Assembly: GCF_023821985.2 (NCBI RefSeq)
Contig: NZ_CP098805.1
Span: 62,001-126,000 of the forward strand
DNA from: Dyadobacter chenhuakuii
GTDB taxonomy: Bacteria; Bacteroidota; Bacteroidia; Cytophagales; Spirosomataceae
Direction of reading: 5' to 3'
DNA length: 64,000 nt
Below, in pieces: positions 26,503 through 36,197 of the stretch; within the stretch, counting starts at the first letter, position 1; each line of letters begins with the position of its first letter. Made by a program: the position numbers and the translations under genes. The notes under the pieces were generated by a model, which was not told the DNA's origin, ran no database searches, and worked only from the letters and a program-made list of their open reading frames with translations.

Positions 26503-26862
26503 AGGTTATATTTCGCAATAATTTTCTATTAGTTCAACTAAGACAGGCAGTATGCTCTTACTTGTATATAGCAAACTGCCGGGATGCCTGACCTAATACC
26601 GTTTCATTTTGCAAAAGCCTTGTATTTAGCATTTTCATGATAGTTACCTCCATTTTTGCATATTAAGCAAGTATTTAGCTTTCATAGTTCCTAAACTGAA
26701 ATACCGTATACAGTAAATAGTTAGATTATTTCCAAGTTGTCTTAGGTAATGTATTTGAAAATGGCTTTAAGCTTTGTGTGCAGAAAATTTCCATACTGCT
26801 TCTCAGAAGCTTCTCCCAATACTGTTAAATTGAAATCAAAAATCTTAATAGGAGATAATATT
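26503..26862 (+). other. 360-base leader region before the thioredoxin gene
   Basis: No gene is seen. An in-frame extension of the next gene to 26749 is possible but has no membrane or signal character, while a TAGGAG ribosome-binding-like stretch precedes the ATG at 26863. No clear promoter was found. Confidence 0.5.
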
Positions 26863-27441
26863 ATGAATAGAAAGTGGGTCTCAGCATCAAATATAATCAC
26901 GGCAGTGATGGTGGTATTTCTAGCTGCTATGGTTATTAGCCCTGAGATAAAAGCTTGGACAATCCAGGCGCTAATGAAGGTAGGTTTGTTTCAGCCCAAA
27001 ATTAACAAACAATCCAGCCAGGTCTCTGCGCCTTTACCAAATGTTTCTTTCCGGGACGGTAACGGAAAAGTGGTTGATCTAATCTCATTGAAAGGAAAAG
27101 TCGTATTCATCAATTTCTGGGCTACCTGGTGCCCGCCCTGCATTGCCGAAATGCCCTCCATTAATGCTTTGTACAGCAAATTCAAGGATAACGAAAATGT
27201 AGCCTTTTTAATGGTCGATGTGGATGGCAATTATCAGAAGTCGGATAACTTCATGAAAAAAAACCATTTCACTTTGCAGGTATTAAGCCCGGCTAGTGAA
27301 ATACCACCCGTATTTATGCAGGGTGCTGTGCCTACCACGGTGATTTTGAATAAAGAAGGCAAAATGGTTTATCAGCAAGAGGGAGCAGCGGATTATAATA
27401 GCACCGAAATGGTCGATTTTATCATTGAATTAACTCATTAA
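26863..27441 (+). CDS. TlpA-like membrane-anchored thioredoxin
   Basis: From the ATG at 26863 (MNRKWVSASNIITAV) the product has 192 residues: an N-terminal membrane anchor (about 10-30) and a thioredoxin domain with FINFWATWCPPCIAEMPS, the WCPPC redox site, and GAVPTTVILNKEG with the cis-Pro. It faces the periplasm and reduces or transfers disulfides, in line with a supply of reductant to sulfur enzymes upstream. It closes the sulfur island. Confidence 0.9.
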   Translation: MNRKWVSASNIITAVMVVFLAAMVISPEIKAWTIQALMKVGLFQPKINKQSSQVSAPLPNVSFRDGNGKVVDLISLKGKVVFINFWATWCPPCIAEMPSINALYSKFKDNENVAFLMVDVDGNYQKSDNFMKKNHFTLQVLSPASEIPPVFMQGAVPTTVILNKEGKMVYQQEGAADYNSTEMVDFIIELTH

Positions 27442-27538
27442 TTAAGGCTAACAAGTATTATGAAAATGGATATACGTTGTGGCAAAATGCTACTCTTGCA
27501 AAGCAAAGGATATTCAAGTATTATTGATGAAAACAGGC

Positions 27539-27841
27539 TTAGAGTCCAGCTCCTCCAAGAATTTGCAACTCTTGCCCTCTGGCGGGTTGTCCATCCAGGA
27601 TTGGCATCGCTTTACTTATTAGCTCTCTAACGCCATTTACATTTAATGAATTATCATGATCTTCTTTGCTGTCCCAAATTTCCGTAACGTAAACAGAATT
27701 CAGCTCATTGGCCTCCTTTCCGATTGCATAAATCTTACACCCTTTCGCGGTCGATATAAGACTGGATGCCTCTAATAGAATTTTTGCAAGTTCGTCGGCA
27801 TGGCCTGACTTTGCATTTAACTTTCCGTGGAGCAGATACAT
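27539..27841 (-). CDS. Antibiotic biosynthesis monooxygenase (ABM)-domain protein
   Basis: A 100-residue single ABM domain: MYLLHGKLNAKSGHADELAK, GCKIYAIGK, VYVTEIWDSKEDHDNSL and the C-terminal PILDGQPARGQELQILGGAG. This is the YgiN-like group, small dimeric proteins acting as quinol monooxygenases or with unknown roles. It lies 163 bases downstream of the arsenic operon on the same strand but is probably independent. Confidence 0.85.
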   Translation of the reverse strand: MYLLHGKLNAKSGHADELAKILLEASSLISTAKGCKIYAIGKEANELNSVYVTEIWDSKEDHDNSLNVNGVRELISKAMPILDGQPARGQELQILGGAGL

Positions 27842-28004
27842 GGTTCGTTGTTTATACTATTAATGATTTATCGAAATATACTTAAAAAGTTATGTGCATT
27901 CCCTAATTTTAATCTGTCCACTACCTCATAAGTCACGCAACTTGGGCAAAGTGTAGTATGTGAACCTTTTAAAAAAATTCATAAATCAGTGCTTGTGAAA
28001 TGGA

Positions 28005-29069
28005 TCACCTGGAAAATGTGTGTTGTTGTCTTAAGGCGAAATTGACCATCAAGATCAGCACCGGCACTTCGATCAGCGGCCCGATCACTGCTGCGAACGC
28101 AGCTCCTGAATCAATACCAAATACTGCAATTGCAACTGCAATCCCTAATTCGAAATTATTGCCTGCCGCAGTAAATGCCAGTGAGGTAGATTTTGAGTAA
28201 TCTGCACCTGCTCGTTTCGAGAGATAAAAAGCAGAAAAAAACATGATTACAAAATAGATTGTAAGTGGAATTGCAATGCGCAGTACATCAAGCGGAATTG
28301 TAACAATCAGCTGGCCTTTTAAACTAAACATGACCACAATCGTAAAGAGCAATGCAATTAGCGTAATTGGGCTGATGGCTGGTAGAAATTTCTTTTCATA
28401 CCAATGGTTGCCAAAAAACCTGGTCAACACTTCCCGAGAAATGATCCCGGCCAGAAATGGAATACCTAAATAGATAAAGACGCTGTAAGCTACTTCACCA
28501 ATAGTAATATTAACCGCCAGGCGGCCCTGCTCGAAACCTTTCAGCCCAAACAATGATGGCAGCAGCGTCACGAATACATAGGCATATATTGGGTAAAACA
28601 GCACTTGAAAGATGCTGTTAAATGCAACCAGCCCAGCCGCATATATACGGTCGCCGCCTGCCAAGTCATTCCATACAATCACCATTGCAATACAGCGTGC
28701 AATGCCAATCAGGATCAAACCGGTCATATAGTCCGGCTTGTCGGGCAGAAACAAAACAGCTAGCCCGAACATAAGCAGCGGGCCTACTATCCAATTTTGC
28801 AGCATAGACAAACCGAGAATGCGACTATTTTTGAATACCTGCGGAAGCTCCGTGTAGCGCACTTTTGCGAGCGGCGGGTACATCATCAGGATCAAACCAA
28901 TGGCTAGCGGCACATTGACGCCCGAGCCTGAATTAAACTGATTGATAAAAGCGGGTGTGCCTGGGAATAAATACCCGATGGACACGCCCAGGATCATGGC
29001 CAGGAATATCCAGACCGTCAAATAGCGGTCGAGAAAAGAAAGCCGTTTTTCTTGCATGGGGTTTTTCAT
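28005..29069 (-). CDS. acr3: ACR3-family arsenite efflux transporter
   Basis: A 354-residue carrier with 10 hydrophobic segments. The ACR3 signature is seen in [20 protein letters not shown] (the conserved Cys), [11 protein letters not shown] and [15 protein letters not shown]. It expels arsenite by proton exchange. Its start lies one base after the stop of the acetyltransferase gene, so both are one transcript with an arsC remnant in front. Confidence 0.96.
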   Translation of the reverse strand: MKNPMQEKRLSFLDRYLTVWIFLAMILGVSIGYLFPGTPAFINQFNSGSGVNVPLAIGLILMMYPPLAKVRYTELPQVFKNSRILGLSMLQNWIVGPLLMFGLAVLFLPDKPDYMTGLILIGIARCIAMVIVWNDLAGGDRIYAAGLVAFNSIFQVLFYPIYAYVFVTLLPSLFGLKGFEQGRLAVNITIGEVAYSVFIYLGIPFLAGIISREVLTRFFGNHWYEKKFLPAISPITLIALLFTIVVMFSLKGQLIVTIPLDVLRIAIPLTIYFVIMFFSAFYLSKRAGADYSKSTSLAFTAAGNNFELGIAVAIAVFGIDSGAAFAAVIGPLIEVPVLILMVNFALRQQHTFSR

Positions 29070-29070
29070 A

Positions 29071-29568
29071 TCAATTATTTCCAGCTACCAAGCTGCGGCG
29101 TTCCAAAAACAGAACGTCCCGCCAAATTCCATTGCGTTTCCCTAACTTCTCACGGTATCCAATCCGGCGAAACCCTTGCTGCTCATGCAGTGCAACGCTT
29201 GCTTTATTTTCAGGGAATATTTGCGCCTGCAATGTCCAGAAACCTAGTTTTTCACTTAGCGAGACCAGGGAGGATAGTAGCGCACGACCAATACCGCGCC
29301 CATGATATCCGGAATGAACATAAATGCTCGTTTCAGCCACCCCGCCATATACGCACCGGCTGGAAACAGCTGATAGCATTGCCCACCCTATAACCTGGCC
29401 GTTATCGTCGGCCACAAGCTGCAGTTCATCTAGAAACTTCCCTTTCAAGGCTTCGGCTTCCGGCGCTTGCGTTTCATACGTTGCATCGCCGGTGTCAATG
29501 CCCTGCTGATAGATCTCTTTGATCGCTGGCCAGTCCGCTGCAATGAGGGTACGAATAATGAAAGCCAT
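29071..29568 (-). CDS. GNAT acetyltransferase, ArsN-like (arsinothricin/phosphinothricin type)
   Basis: A 165-residue GNAT enzyme with [20 protein letters not shown], the product-binding [27 protein letters not shown] (acetyl-CoA loop, GYHGRGIG) and [18 protein letters not shown]. This is the phosphinothricin/arsinothricin acetyltransferase group (ArsN1), which detoxifies the organoarsenical antibiotic arsinothricin. Its ATG overlaps the stop of the arsC remnant (TAATG), a relic of the intact operon. Confidence 0.88.
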   Translation of the reverse strand: MAFIIRTLIAADWPAIKEIYQQGIDTGDATYETQAPEAEALKGKFLDELQLVADDNGQVIGWAMLSAVSSRCVYGGVAETSIYVHSGYHGRGIGRALLSSLVSLSEKLGFWTLQAQIFPENKASVALHEQQGFRRIGYREKLGKRNGIWRDVLFLERRSLVAGNN

Positions 29569-29743
29569 TAGACAGGCAAATTTTGGTTAATAAACTCACG
29601 GCTATATTCTTTGATTTCATGCTGTACCCTGCGGAATGATGTTGCCAGATCTTCGCCTGGCCGGTCCGCCGGTGCGGTATGTCCGGGATCGGAAAAGCTC
29701 TGGTGGATCATCTGACCGGCTGACGGAAAATAGGGGAGAAATT
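29568..29743 (-). pseudogene. 3' remnant of arsC-type low-molecular-weight phosphatase
   Basis: Just upstream of the acetyltransferase gene and overlapping its start by one base, the minus strand reads PYFPSAGQMIHQSFSDPGH and, near the stop, SFRRVQHEIKEYSREFINQN. This is the end of a protein-tyrosine-phosphatase-like arsenate reductase. A TAA in frame just before PYFP, and the lack of the P-loop half, show that only about one third is left. The arsenate reductase step is therefore missing from this operon copy. Confidence 0.75.
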
Positions 29744-29851
29744 AGTAATTGTAAAATAGCCACCCTTGCCGGATGAGCAAATGCCTTTGCCAGATCTGCA
29801 ATGCGGTTTTGTTGCTAAGTAAATATTTCAGTTTTCGTAACTCCCATGCTG

Positions 29852-29892
29852 CAAACATAACATTATAAATTACATATCGCAATATTACGATA
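29852..29892 (-). promoter_or_regulatory. ars operon promoter with ArsR-type palindromic operator
   Basis: On the minus strand TTG (29882-29880), a 20-bp spacer and TATGTTTG (29859-29852) form a good Bacteroidota promoter reading into the ars genes. TATCGCAATATTACGATA (29875-29892), a palindrome with one mismatch, overlaps the -33 box and has the AT-rich form expected of ArsR operators. No arsR gene lies next to it. Confidence 0.65.
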
Positions 29893-30266
29893 CAAAACCC
29901 ATCATTTCGAAGTAATAGATTTTATCTATGGCAAATGGTAGCAAGTTTAATCGGTCGTTTAAACGAAATTTTGCCAATTTGCCATTTTAATGATCACGAT
30001 GCCAGAAATGGCTAAAATAGTACATTTTAGTAGTTCTGATAGGCGTTATGATGTACTCATGAACTATAAGGTCTTATATGGGCAATTGTCAGAAATTTAT
30101 TAGGAGCAGCACATTTAGTCCGGTATTTGATTTTCACGTCAATTGTTTGGTTACCTGAGTACACCAGGTTTACATATAAGCTTTCTGCAGATGTGCTATG
30201 AACATCGATAACAGCCCACTGATTTAACGCTGTTTAAATTATACAAAGGGATGGATCTAAATTAAG
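29893..30266. other. Gene-free stretch upstream of the ars promoter
   Basis: AT-rich sequence without a plausible gene. It is where arsR and further ars genes, or the rest of the REC fragment at 30267, may once have been. Confidence 0.45.
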
Positions 30267-30467
30267 TCAGCATCGGTTTGGACTTTTTTTTCGAATGTTC
30301 AGACCGTCCAACTTATTTAGGTTTATATCTGAAATAATGATGAAGGACTCTTCTGGAGTATTATAAAGATAGTCTAGGGCTGATAGTACTTTGTCTTTTA
30401 ATGGCTCAGGAGTTCGTCTATTTAACTGAGTCGAACAACCTTTCGGCCATTTTTTGATCGTGCCCAT
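30267..30467 (-). pseudogene. Internal fragment of a receiver (REC) domain
   Basis: The 66-codon frame contains ALDYLYNTPEESFIIISDIN and LNKLDGLNIRKK, the phospho-acceptor region of a CheY-like protein (Asp in IISDIN). The N-terminal acidic pocket and the C-terminal half with the Thr/Lys switch are missing, and the first residues overlap the end of the L,D-transpeptidase gene. A second fragment of the same type lies at 35550-35861. Confidence 0.65.
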
Positions 30468-32049
30468 AGATGTCCTTTCTGAAATTAACTTTGCCGTTGT
30501 GGTCTACCCAGGCAGTAAAGTAACCGATGAAAACAGGTATTTCGTTGCTGCCACGAAGACGCACATATTTCTCTTTGCCGCTATTCATCGCTATGGTTAT
30601 TTTGTCGGTTGTCCAGGTTGAGTCACTGCGCAGCAAAAACTCCGCTAGTTTTTTGGGCTCCGACAGCCGGATGCATCCGTGGCTGAATGCGCGCTGTGAT
30701 TCTGCAAACAAATTTTTCGAGGGAGTATCATGCAAGTAAATATTGTAACTATTGGGAAAGAGAAACTTGACCAGTCCTAATGAATTGGATTTGCCAGGCT
30801 TTTGCCGGACACTGCCTCCATTCCACTCCATATTGTGCCGCGCCAAATAGTTTTTATTGCGTTTGATGCCAGGCAAGATTTCCCTTTTCAATATGCTGGG
30901 TGGAACATTCCAGTAAGGACTAAATACGATCTGGTTTAGCTTGCCCGAAAAGATGACCGTGCTATGGACCTGTGAGCCTACCACAGCATTCATGCTGAAC
31001 GCGAGCTGCCCCTTTTCATACATATGCAGCCGGTATTCAGGAATATTAACCAGTATATAATCTGTCTCAGGAGCCGCTGGAACCCATCTGATCCGTTCCA
31101 TATTAATAAGCATTTGGCGAATCCTTTCAGCCACGGGCACATTCAGTTCCTTGAAAAACGCCGCACTGATCTGCCCGGATGCTTTAAGCCCCATTCTGGT
31201 TTGAAACGAACGTACGCCATGAAAAAGGGTGGAATCAAAAAGATTGGTTGAATCTGCCTGTTTTAGGTCTTGCAGCAATGCCAGCCGTCTCTTGATTTCA
31301 GGTATTTCTGCGGATGAATCGCCTAATTTGAGCGTTTTAGTTGAATTTATTTCTTTCCAATCTTGATTGGCAAGCGGATGATAGATTTTAAGCTGCTCTG
31401 TAAGCAGGTTATACTGGCGGTTCACCGGTTCATACGAAGCCAGGTTTGCCCCTTTGTTCTTCAGCAGGGAATCTAAAAATTCAGCTGGATTTACCTTTTT
31501 ACGGGGTATAAACCAGTCAAGGTCCTGAATGTTGATATTCCTGTCGCCTGAATACGCCTTTTGGGTATACCTGAAAAAATGTTCCGTTAATGCCAGTTCA
31601 GTCTTAATTACAAGCGTATCTGTTGGGATAATGTGATTTCGTAATCCTAATGTATCAATGCTAGCCAAAAGTGCCGGGTCATAGAGAGAGCTATCACCTG
31701 AAACGTAGATATAGTCATTTTGCAGGGCCAGGAATGTAGGTACAAACTCGGCCATCCCATCAGGGAAAAACCAGGCAAATTGATAGTTACGGCGGTTATA
31801 AAAGCTCTGTAATTTGTTGACCAGGCTATCATCCACGCTATGTGATTGAACAAAGCCAGCCAATGCAGTAGTGTCAATGAAAAGTTGAGTAAATGAATTC
31901 TCAATTTTGATTGATGTGTCCCTTTTGGCAACTTCGGGCTGCTTTTTCTCCTGCTTTGTCTGACAGGAAGCGAGCATCATCAGCATCATCACAAAAACGA
32001 GCGATGCGTTTATGCGGCTAATTAAATGTACTGGAATTTGGTCCCACAT
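30418..32049 (-). CDS. L,D-transpeptidase family lipoprotein (YcbB-like)
   Basis: A 543-residue exported protein with a signal and lipobox (MLASC, about residues 25-29). It has an N-terminal scaffold domain, a short peptidoglycan-binding part (LGDSSAEIPEIKRRLALL, then FQTRMGLKASGQI) and a YkuD catalytic domain with RAFSHGCIRLSEPKKLAEFL, where Cys is the nucleophile. It forms 3-3 crosslinks or attaches proteins to peptidoglycan in the periplasm, a function linked to stress tolerance. The HdeD gene lies 20 bases upstream on the same strand and the phosphoketolase before it. Confidence 0.92.
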   Translation of the reverse strand: MWDQIPVHLISRINASLVFVMMLMMLASCQTKQEKKQPEVAKRDTSIKIENSFTQLFIDTTALAGFVQSHSVDDSLVNKLQSFYNRRNYQFAWFFPDGMAEFVPTFLALQNDYIYVSGDSSLYDPALLASIDTLGLRNHIIPTDTLVIKTELALTEHFFRYTQKAYSGDRNINIQDLDWFIPRKKVNPAEFLDSLLKNKGANLASYEPVNRQYNLLTEQLKIYHPLANQDWKEINSTKTLKLGDSSAEIPEIKRRLALLQDLKQADSTNLFDSTLFHGVRSFQTRMGLKASGQISAAFFKELNVPVAERIRQMLINMERIRWVPAAPETDYILVNIPEYRLHMYEKGQLAFSMNAVVGSQVHSTVIFSGKLNQIVFSPYWNVPPSILKREILPGIKRNKNYLARHNMEWNGGSVRQKPGKSNSLGLVKFLFPNSYNIYLHDTPSKNLFAESQRAFSHGCIRLSEPKKLAEFLLRSDSTWTTDKITIAMNSGKEKYVRLRGSNEIPVFIGYFTAWVDHNGKVNFRKDIYGHDQKMAERLFDSVK

Positions 32050-32069
32050 ATTATTAAAATCTCCGTCGT

Positions 32070-32651
32070 TCAGGTGTATATTTTATCATTGATCCACCAT
32101 TGAGCATTCTTAATGAGCATACCGAAATGGACGTAAAATGCCCCGACTGCCAATAAAGCAAATGCTGTCCAGATAATCAATCTGTCCTCACTGAATAAAG
32201 GGTTGTAGATATTGACCGCAGAAAAGAAACTTCCTGTTACTGCCCAAAGCAATAACCAGGGCCAATCGTTCAAACTTTTCTTTTTGGCTTGAAAGGAACG
32301 GGCAATCAGCAAAACGCTGCGCGTTAAAAGCCAGACCCCAGCAAATAAAGGAAGAGATATTGCGGCCAAAATCGGATTGGTCATGAAAATGATTCCAAAG
32401 ATTAAGTCCAAAATTGCCCCGGCCAGAAACCAGCCCCAACCTTTGAAAAACCTGCGGTTTTCTATGCAAAAAGCAAGCTCGCAAATGCCGCTGATCATCA
32501 GCATAGCTGAGAAAAATATGCTGAGCTCATCGTATGTAATGGACGGATTCCGTGCCACATATACGCCGGCACCGATTAAAGCGGCTCCCGAGAGCATAAA
32601 TATCCACCAGTAGTGAATAGGGTGCTGTGCTTGCTTGCTGATGATTGTCAT
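32070..32651 (-). CDS. hdeD: HdeD-family (DUF308) membrane protein
   Basis: A 193-residue protein with six hydrophobic segments and the DUF308 repeat look (WWIFMLSGAALIGAGVYV, GWGWFLAGAILDLIFGIIF, WPWLLLWAVTGSFF). HdeD helps acid resistance in E. coli at high cell density; its mechanism is unknown. It starts 18 bases after the phosphoketolase stop, in one likely operon with the L,D-transpeptidase. Confidence 0.9.
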   Translation of the reverse strand: MTIISKQAQHPIHYWWIFMLSGAALIGAGVYVARNPSITYDELSIFFSAMLMISGICELAFCIENRRFFKGWGWFLAGAILDLIFGIIFMTNPILAAISLPLFAGVWLLTRSVLLIARSFQAKKKSLNDWPWLLLWAVTGSFFSAVNIYNPLFSEDRLIIWTAFALLAVGAFYVHFGMLIKNAQWWINDKIYT

Positions 32652-32669
32652 TTCGATAGGTTTATCTTG

Positions 32670-35060
32670 TTATGCCAGGATCGCCGGATCCCATTTCCAA
32701 TTTAAAATCTCAGGCATATCTTCTCCGTGCATTTCAATGTAGGATTTGTGGTCAAGCAACTTATCACGGAGATATTGTTTGAGATAGGCCCCTTTTGCGC
32801 CTAATTCAGGTAGACGGTCAATAACGTCACTCACCAAATGAAAACGGTCCAGATCATTAAGCACCACCATATCAAAGGGTGTTGTCGTTGTGCCTTCACC
32901 CTTATAGCCACGCACGTGCAAGTTTTTGTGGTTGGTCCGCCGGTAGGTGAGGCGGTGGATCAGCAGCGGATATCCGTGGAAAGCAAAAATGATGGGTTTG
33001 TCTTTGGTAAACAGGATATCAAAATCCTTATCATTCAAACCATGCGGATGCTCGCTTTCAGGTTGGAGCGTCATTAAGTCAACCACATTGATGACCCTGA
33101 CTTTCAGTTCCGGCAAATGTTCCCTGAGAATTTGAACAGCTGCTATGGTTTCAAGCGTGGGAACATCTCCTGCGCAGGCCATGACCACATCGGGTTCGAA
33201 ACCTTCGTCATTACTTGCCCATTTCCAGATGCCCAAGCCGGTCGTGCAATGTTTGATCGCAGCTTCCATATCCAGCCACTGCATTTCAGGCTGTTTTCCG
33301 GCGACTATGACATTGATGTTGTCCCGGCTTCTCAAACAATGATCTGTAACTGAAAGCAACGTGTTGGCATCCGGCGGCAGATAGATGCGAACAATTTCTG
33401 CCGTCTTATTGGCCACAACATCCAGAAAGCCCGGATCCTGGTGACTATTTCCATTATGGTCTTGTCGCCATACATGCGAGGTTAACAGGTAATTTAGCGA
33501 GGCAATCGGCTTGCGCCAGGGAAGGTTACGCGAAACTTTAAGCCATTTTGCATGCTGATTAAACATTGAATCCACAATTTGAATGAATGCTTCATAGCAC
33601 GAAAACAAACCATGTCTTCCAGTTAACAAATAGCCTTCCAGCCAGCCCTGACAAAGATGTTCGCTCAAAACTTCCATAACCCTGCCATCAGGTGAAATGT
33701 GGTTATCACCCTCCATAATTTCAGCCGTGGAAGTTCTTCCGGTGATGTCAAACAAATGCGAAAGGCGGTTGGAAGAAGTTTCGTCGGGCCCAAAAATCCT
33801 GAAATTGCGTTCTTGCCAGTTTGTTTTCATTACATCCCGGAGAAATTCTCCCATAACCGAAGTTGCTTCCGCTTCAATGTTTCCAGGCGTCGGCACAGCC
33901 ACTGCATGATCGCGAAAATCCGGCATTTTTAAATCAACTAGTAGCGAGCCGCCATTGGCGCTTGGATTTGCTCCCATTCGCCGGTGTCCTTCCGGTGCCA
34001 GTTCAGCCAGTTCGCGGATCAGCCTGCCGTTGTCGTCAAAAAGTAATTCAGGTTTGTAACTCTTCATCCAGGCTTCCAGCATTTGTACATGCTCGGGTTT
34101 GCTGGCCAGTTCCGCCAACGGCACCTGATGCGCGCGCCATGTGCCTTCGATTTGTAAGCCGTCTACGGTCTTAGGTCCGGTCCATCCTTTTGGCGTGCGA
34201 AAAATAATCATGGGCCAGACCGGCCGCTCTTTAAAGCCCTCAATCCGCGCATCACTTTGAATCTGCCTGATTTCTTCCACGACAGTGTCCATGGTAGTAG
34301 CCAGCAGTTCATGCATTGCTTCTGGATCATCGCCTTCTACAAAATAAGGATTGTAGCCATAACCCCTGAAAAGCTGCTCCAATTCCTGTTTTGGAATTCT
34401 TGCCAAAACGGTTGGACTGGCAATCTTGTAACCATTCAAATGCAGGATAGGAAGCACCGCGCCATCGTGCACCGGATTAAGGAATTTGTTGGAATGCCAG
34501 CTTGCCGCCAATGCGCCGGTTTCAGCCTCGCCATCGCCTACCACACAGGCTGCGATCAGGTAAGGATTGTCAAAAACGGCACCAAACGCATGGACGAGTG
34601 AATAACCGAGCTCACCACCCTCGTTAATAGAACCAGGTGTTTCAGGGGCCACATGACTTGGGATGCCGCCGGGAAATGAAAATTGTTTAAATAGTTTCTG
34701 CATCCCGGTTTCATTTTCTGTGATATCAGGGTAAACTTCGCTGTAAGTGCCTTCCAGATAGGTGTTGGCCAAAAGTCCGGGGCCTCCATGGCCGGGGCCA
34801 GCCACGTAAATAATATTAAGGTCGCTATGCTTAATGACCCGGTTTAGGTGGACGTAGATGAAATTTAGCCCGGGCGTTGTCCCCCAGTGTCCCAACAGGC
34901 GCGGCTTGATATGTTCGAGTGTCAAGGGCTTTCGAAGCAACGGGTTGCCATACAGGTAAATCTGCCCGACAGACAAATAATTGGCAGCTTGCCAGTAAGC
35001 GTTCATTTTCCTTAACAGATCGGCAGATAAAGTTTTCACTCCAACATCTTCCATTTCCAT
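32670..35060 (-). CDS. xfp: Phosphoketolase (xylulose-5-phosphate/fructose-6-phosphate)
   Basis: The ATG at 35060 ([20 protein letters not shown]) gives 796 residues, the usual length; the GTG at 35120 would add an atypical leader. Visible are the ThDP phosphoketolase features [53 protein letters not shown] and SYEAF. It splits xylulose-5-P or fructose-6-P into acetyl phosphate plus a triose or tetrose phosphate, giving ATP from sugar without oxygen. Its place next to HdeD and the L,D-transpeptidase fits a survival programme under low oxygen or acid. Confidence 0.96.
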   Translation of the reverse strand: MEMEDVGVKTLSADLLRKMNAYWQAANYLSVGQIYLYGNPLLRKPLTLEHIKPRLLGHWGTTPGLNFIYVHLNRVIKHSDLNIIYVAGPGHGGPGLLANTYLEGTYSEVYPDITENETGMQKLFKQFSFPGGIPSHVAPETPGSINEGGELGYSLVHAFGAVFDNPYLIAACVVGDGEAETGALAASWHSNKFLNPVHDGAVLPILHLNGYKIASPTVLARIPKQELEQLFRGYGYNPYFVEGDDPEAMHELLATTMDTVVEEIRQIQSDARIEGFKERPVWPMIIFRTPKGWTGPKTVDGLQIEGTWRAHQVPLAELASKPEHVQMLEAWMKSYKPELLFDDNGRLIRELAELAPEGHRRMGANPSANGGSLLVDLKMPDFRDHAVAVPTPGNIEAEATSVMGEFLRDVMKTNWQERNFRIFGPDETSSNRLSHLFDITGRTSTAEIMEGDNHISPDGRVMEVLSEHLCQGWLEGYLLTGRHGLFSCYEAFIQIVDSMFNQHAKWLKVSRNLPWRKPIASLNYLLTSHVWRQDHNGNSHQDPGFLDVVANKTAEIVRIYLPPDANTLLSVTDHCLRSRDNINVIVAGKQPEMQWLDMEAAIKHCTTGLGIWKWASNDEGFEPDVVMACAGDVPTLETIAAVQILREHLPELKVRVINVVDLMTLQPESEHPHGLNDKDFDILFTKDKPIIFAFHGYPLLIHRLTYRRTNHKNLHVRGYKGEGTTTTPFDMVVLNDLDRFHLVSDVIDRLPELGAKGAYLKQYLRDKLLDHKSYIEMHGEDMPEILNWKWDPAILA

Positions 35061-35302
35061 ATAATCTTTATCGTTTAATGAATTGCTAGTACTATTTCCA
35101 TCACAACAGGCTCTTATCACTCGTTAACGTTCGATTTCAAAAAAGGCCCGAAATGGACTTGTCAGAAAACGTCACTTTCTTCGATGATATGTGTTGCCTG
35201 GCACCTTATCACGCCAATGGAGCCACAGAAGACAGTAAATTGAGCCAGATTATCTGGCTACGCTTGTAAGCGCTTCACCTCAGGACAAAGTCGCCAACAA
35301 AA

Positions 35303-35335
35303 TAGCGGGCCAAAATCATCCTTGATATGACCCGC
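35303..35335 (-). terminator. Possible terminator after the 57-residue protein gene
   Basis: AGCGGG and CCCGCT form a 6-bp stem with a long loop, followed on the minus strand by ATTTTG. The short T-run and the large loop make this a moderate candidate. Confidence 0.4.
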
Positions 35336-35357
35336 TTTAAGCTAACTATTGAGTAAA

Positions 35358-35531
35358 TTAAAGACTGGCTGGTGCAACTAACTCTCGTTCAAAATAGGCA
35401 AGTAACTTCTGATCTTCATCATTGACATCTACACAGTAGTAAATTCGGCTTAGGTATTTCTTGATTACTAACTGCTTGCTGGGATTAATGAGCAAGGAGA
35501 CTTTGTCTCCGGCCACATATAAGTTTTCCAT
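35358..35531 (-). CDS. Small conserved-looking protein, 57 residues
   Basis: The product starts MENLYVAGDKVSLLINPSKQ and goes on LVIKKYLSRIYYCVDVND to a C-terminal YFERELVAPASL. The pattern of a small beta barrel (VxDxV..NP...LV...Y..RIYYC......YFEREL) recurs in many Bacteroidota small proteins of unknown role, so I judge it a real gene. It has no signal or Cys pair. It lies between the phosphoketolase gene and a REC fragment, on the same strand as both. Confidence 0.65.
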   Translation of the reverse strand: MENLYVAGDKVSLLINPSKQLVIKKYLSRIYYCVDVNDEDQKLLAYFERELVAPASL

Positions 35532-35549
35532 GTTTTTTTGTTTTTCACA

Positions 35550-35861
35550 TTAAAAGTTGTACGGAGAGGCGCACCGTTTCCAGTACTCAACGATGGATTT
35601 TAAAGGATCCTTGATTTCATTGAAATCTGAGGGCCTTACAAAAAATTCTTGCGCTGATGTGCTGTATGCTTCAATGACTACATCTTGATTAAGTGCGGTC
35701 GTAAAATACAAATAAGGAATGCACTTCAAGTTTAGTGATGCATTCTCTTTTAACCTTCTTCGTAGTTCCAGCCCGTCAAGCTTGGGGAGGTTGGTGTCAG
35801 ATAAGATAACGAATGGAAGTGGTGTTTGGCAATCTAAATAGGTTGCCGCACCAAAGCCATC
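35550..35861 (-). pseudogene. C-terminal two thirds of a receiver (REC) domain
   Basis: The minus strand is open from 35861 and reads DGFGAATYLDCQTPLPFVIL, then SDTNLPKLDGLELRRRL and, later, IPYLYFTTALNQDVV and EFFVRPSDFNEIKDPL to a stop at 35550. These are the phospho-acceptor Asp, the switch Thr and a position equal to the Lys (FVRPS; Lys replaced by Arg). The first beta strand and acidic pocket (about 45 residues) and any start codon are missing. It would be a single-domain response regulator like the one at 20344. Confidence 0.7.
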
Positions 35862-35883
35862 GGGAGTATGAGCTGAATCTGCG

Positions 35884-35997
35884 CTATGACCCCTGGGACT
35901 TTGTGTCCCTTTTTTCCTTTTTATCGGCCCTTTTTTCTTTCAAATTTTTATCTGCCTTTTTTTTGTCACCTTTCTGCGCACCCTTTTCTTTTGACAT
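35884..35997 (-). CDS. Small lysine-rich protein, 37 residues
   Basis: The frame reads MSKEKGAQKGDKKKADKNLK and ends KEKRDTKSQGS. Very basic, low-complexity small proteins beginning MSK(E/G)K are frequent in Cytophagales and may bind nucleic acid. There is no strong ribosome-binding site. It sits just upstream of the REC fragment; coding status is probable, not certain. Confidence 0.5.
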   Translation of the reverse strand: MSKEKGAQKGDKKKADKNLKEKRADKKEKRDTKSQGS

Positions 35998-36197
35998 GAT
36001 ATATTTTCGGTTTCATGTAAGGTAACCCTTAATAGTGGACATTCAACATCATCTTTCTAAGGATGGCATTCTACGTCTGAGAGATCTTAAACCGCTGAAA
36101 AACAAATAGATAATGTGGCATAATTGGGTACAATGCACTGGAAAGGAAACCTGTTGAAATCGATGAACTGCTCGATAACATTTGAATGGAGCCGCAC

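Noticed and set aside
35813..36025. Hydrophobic plus-strand frame rich in Phe/Leu
   Set aside because: It is the reverse strand of the Lys-rich 37-residue gene; poly-Lys codons read backwards give Phe/Leu.
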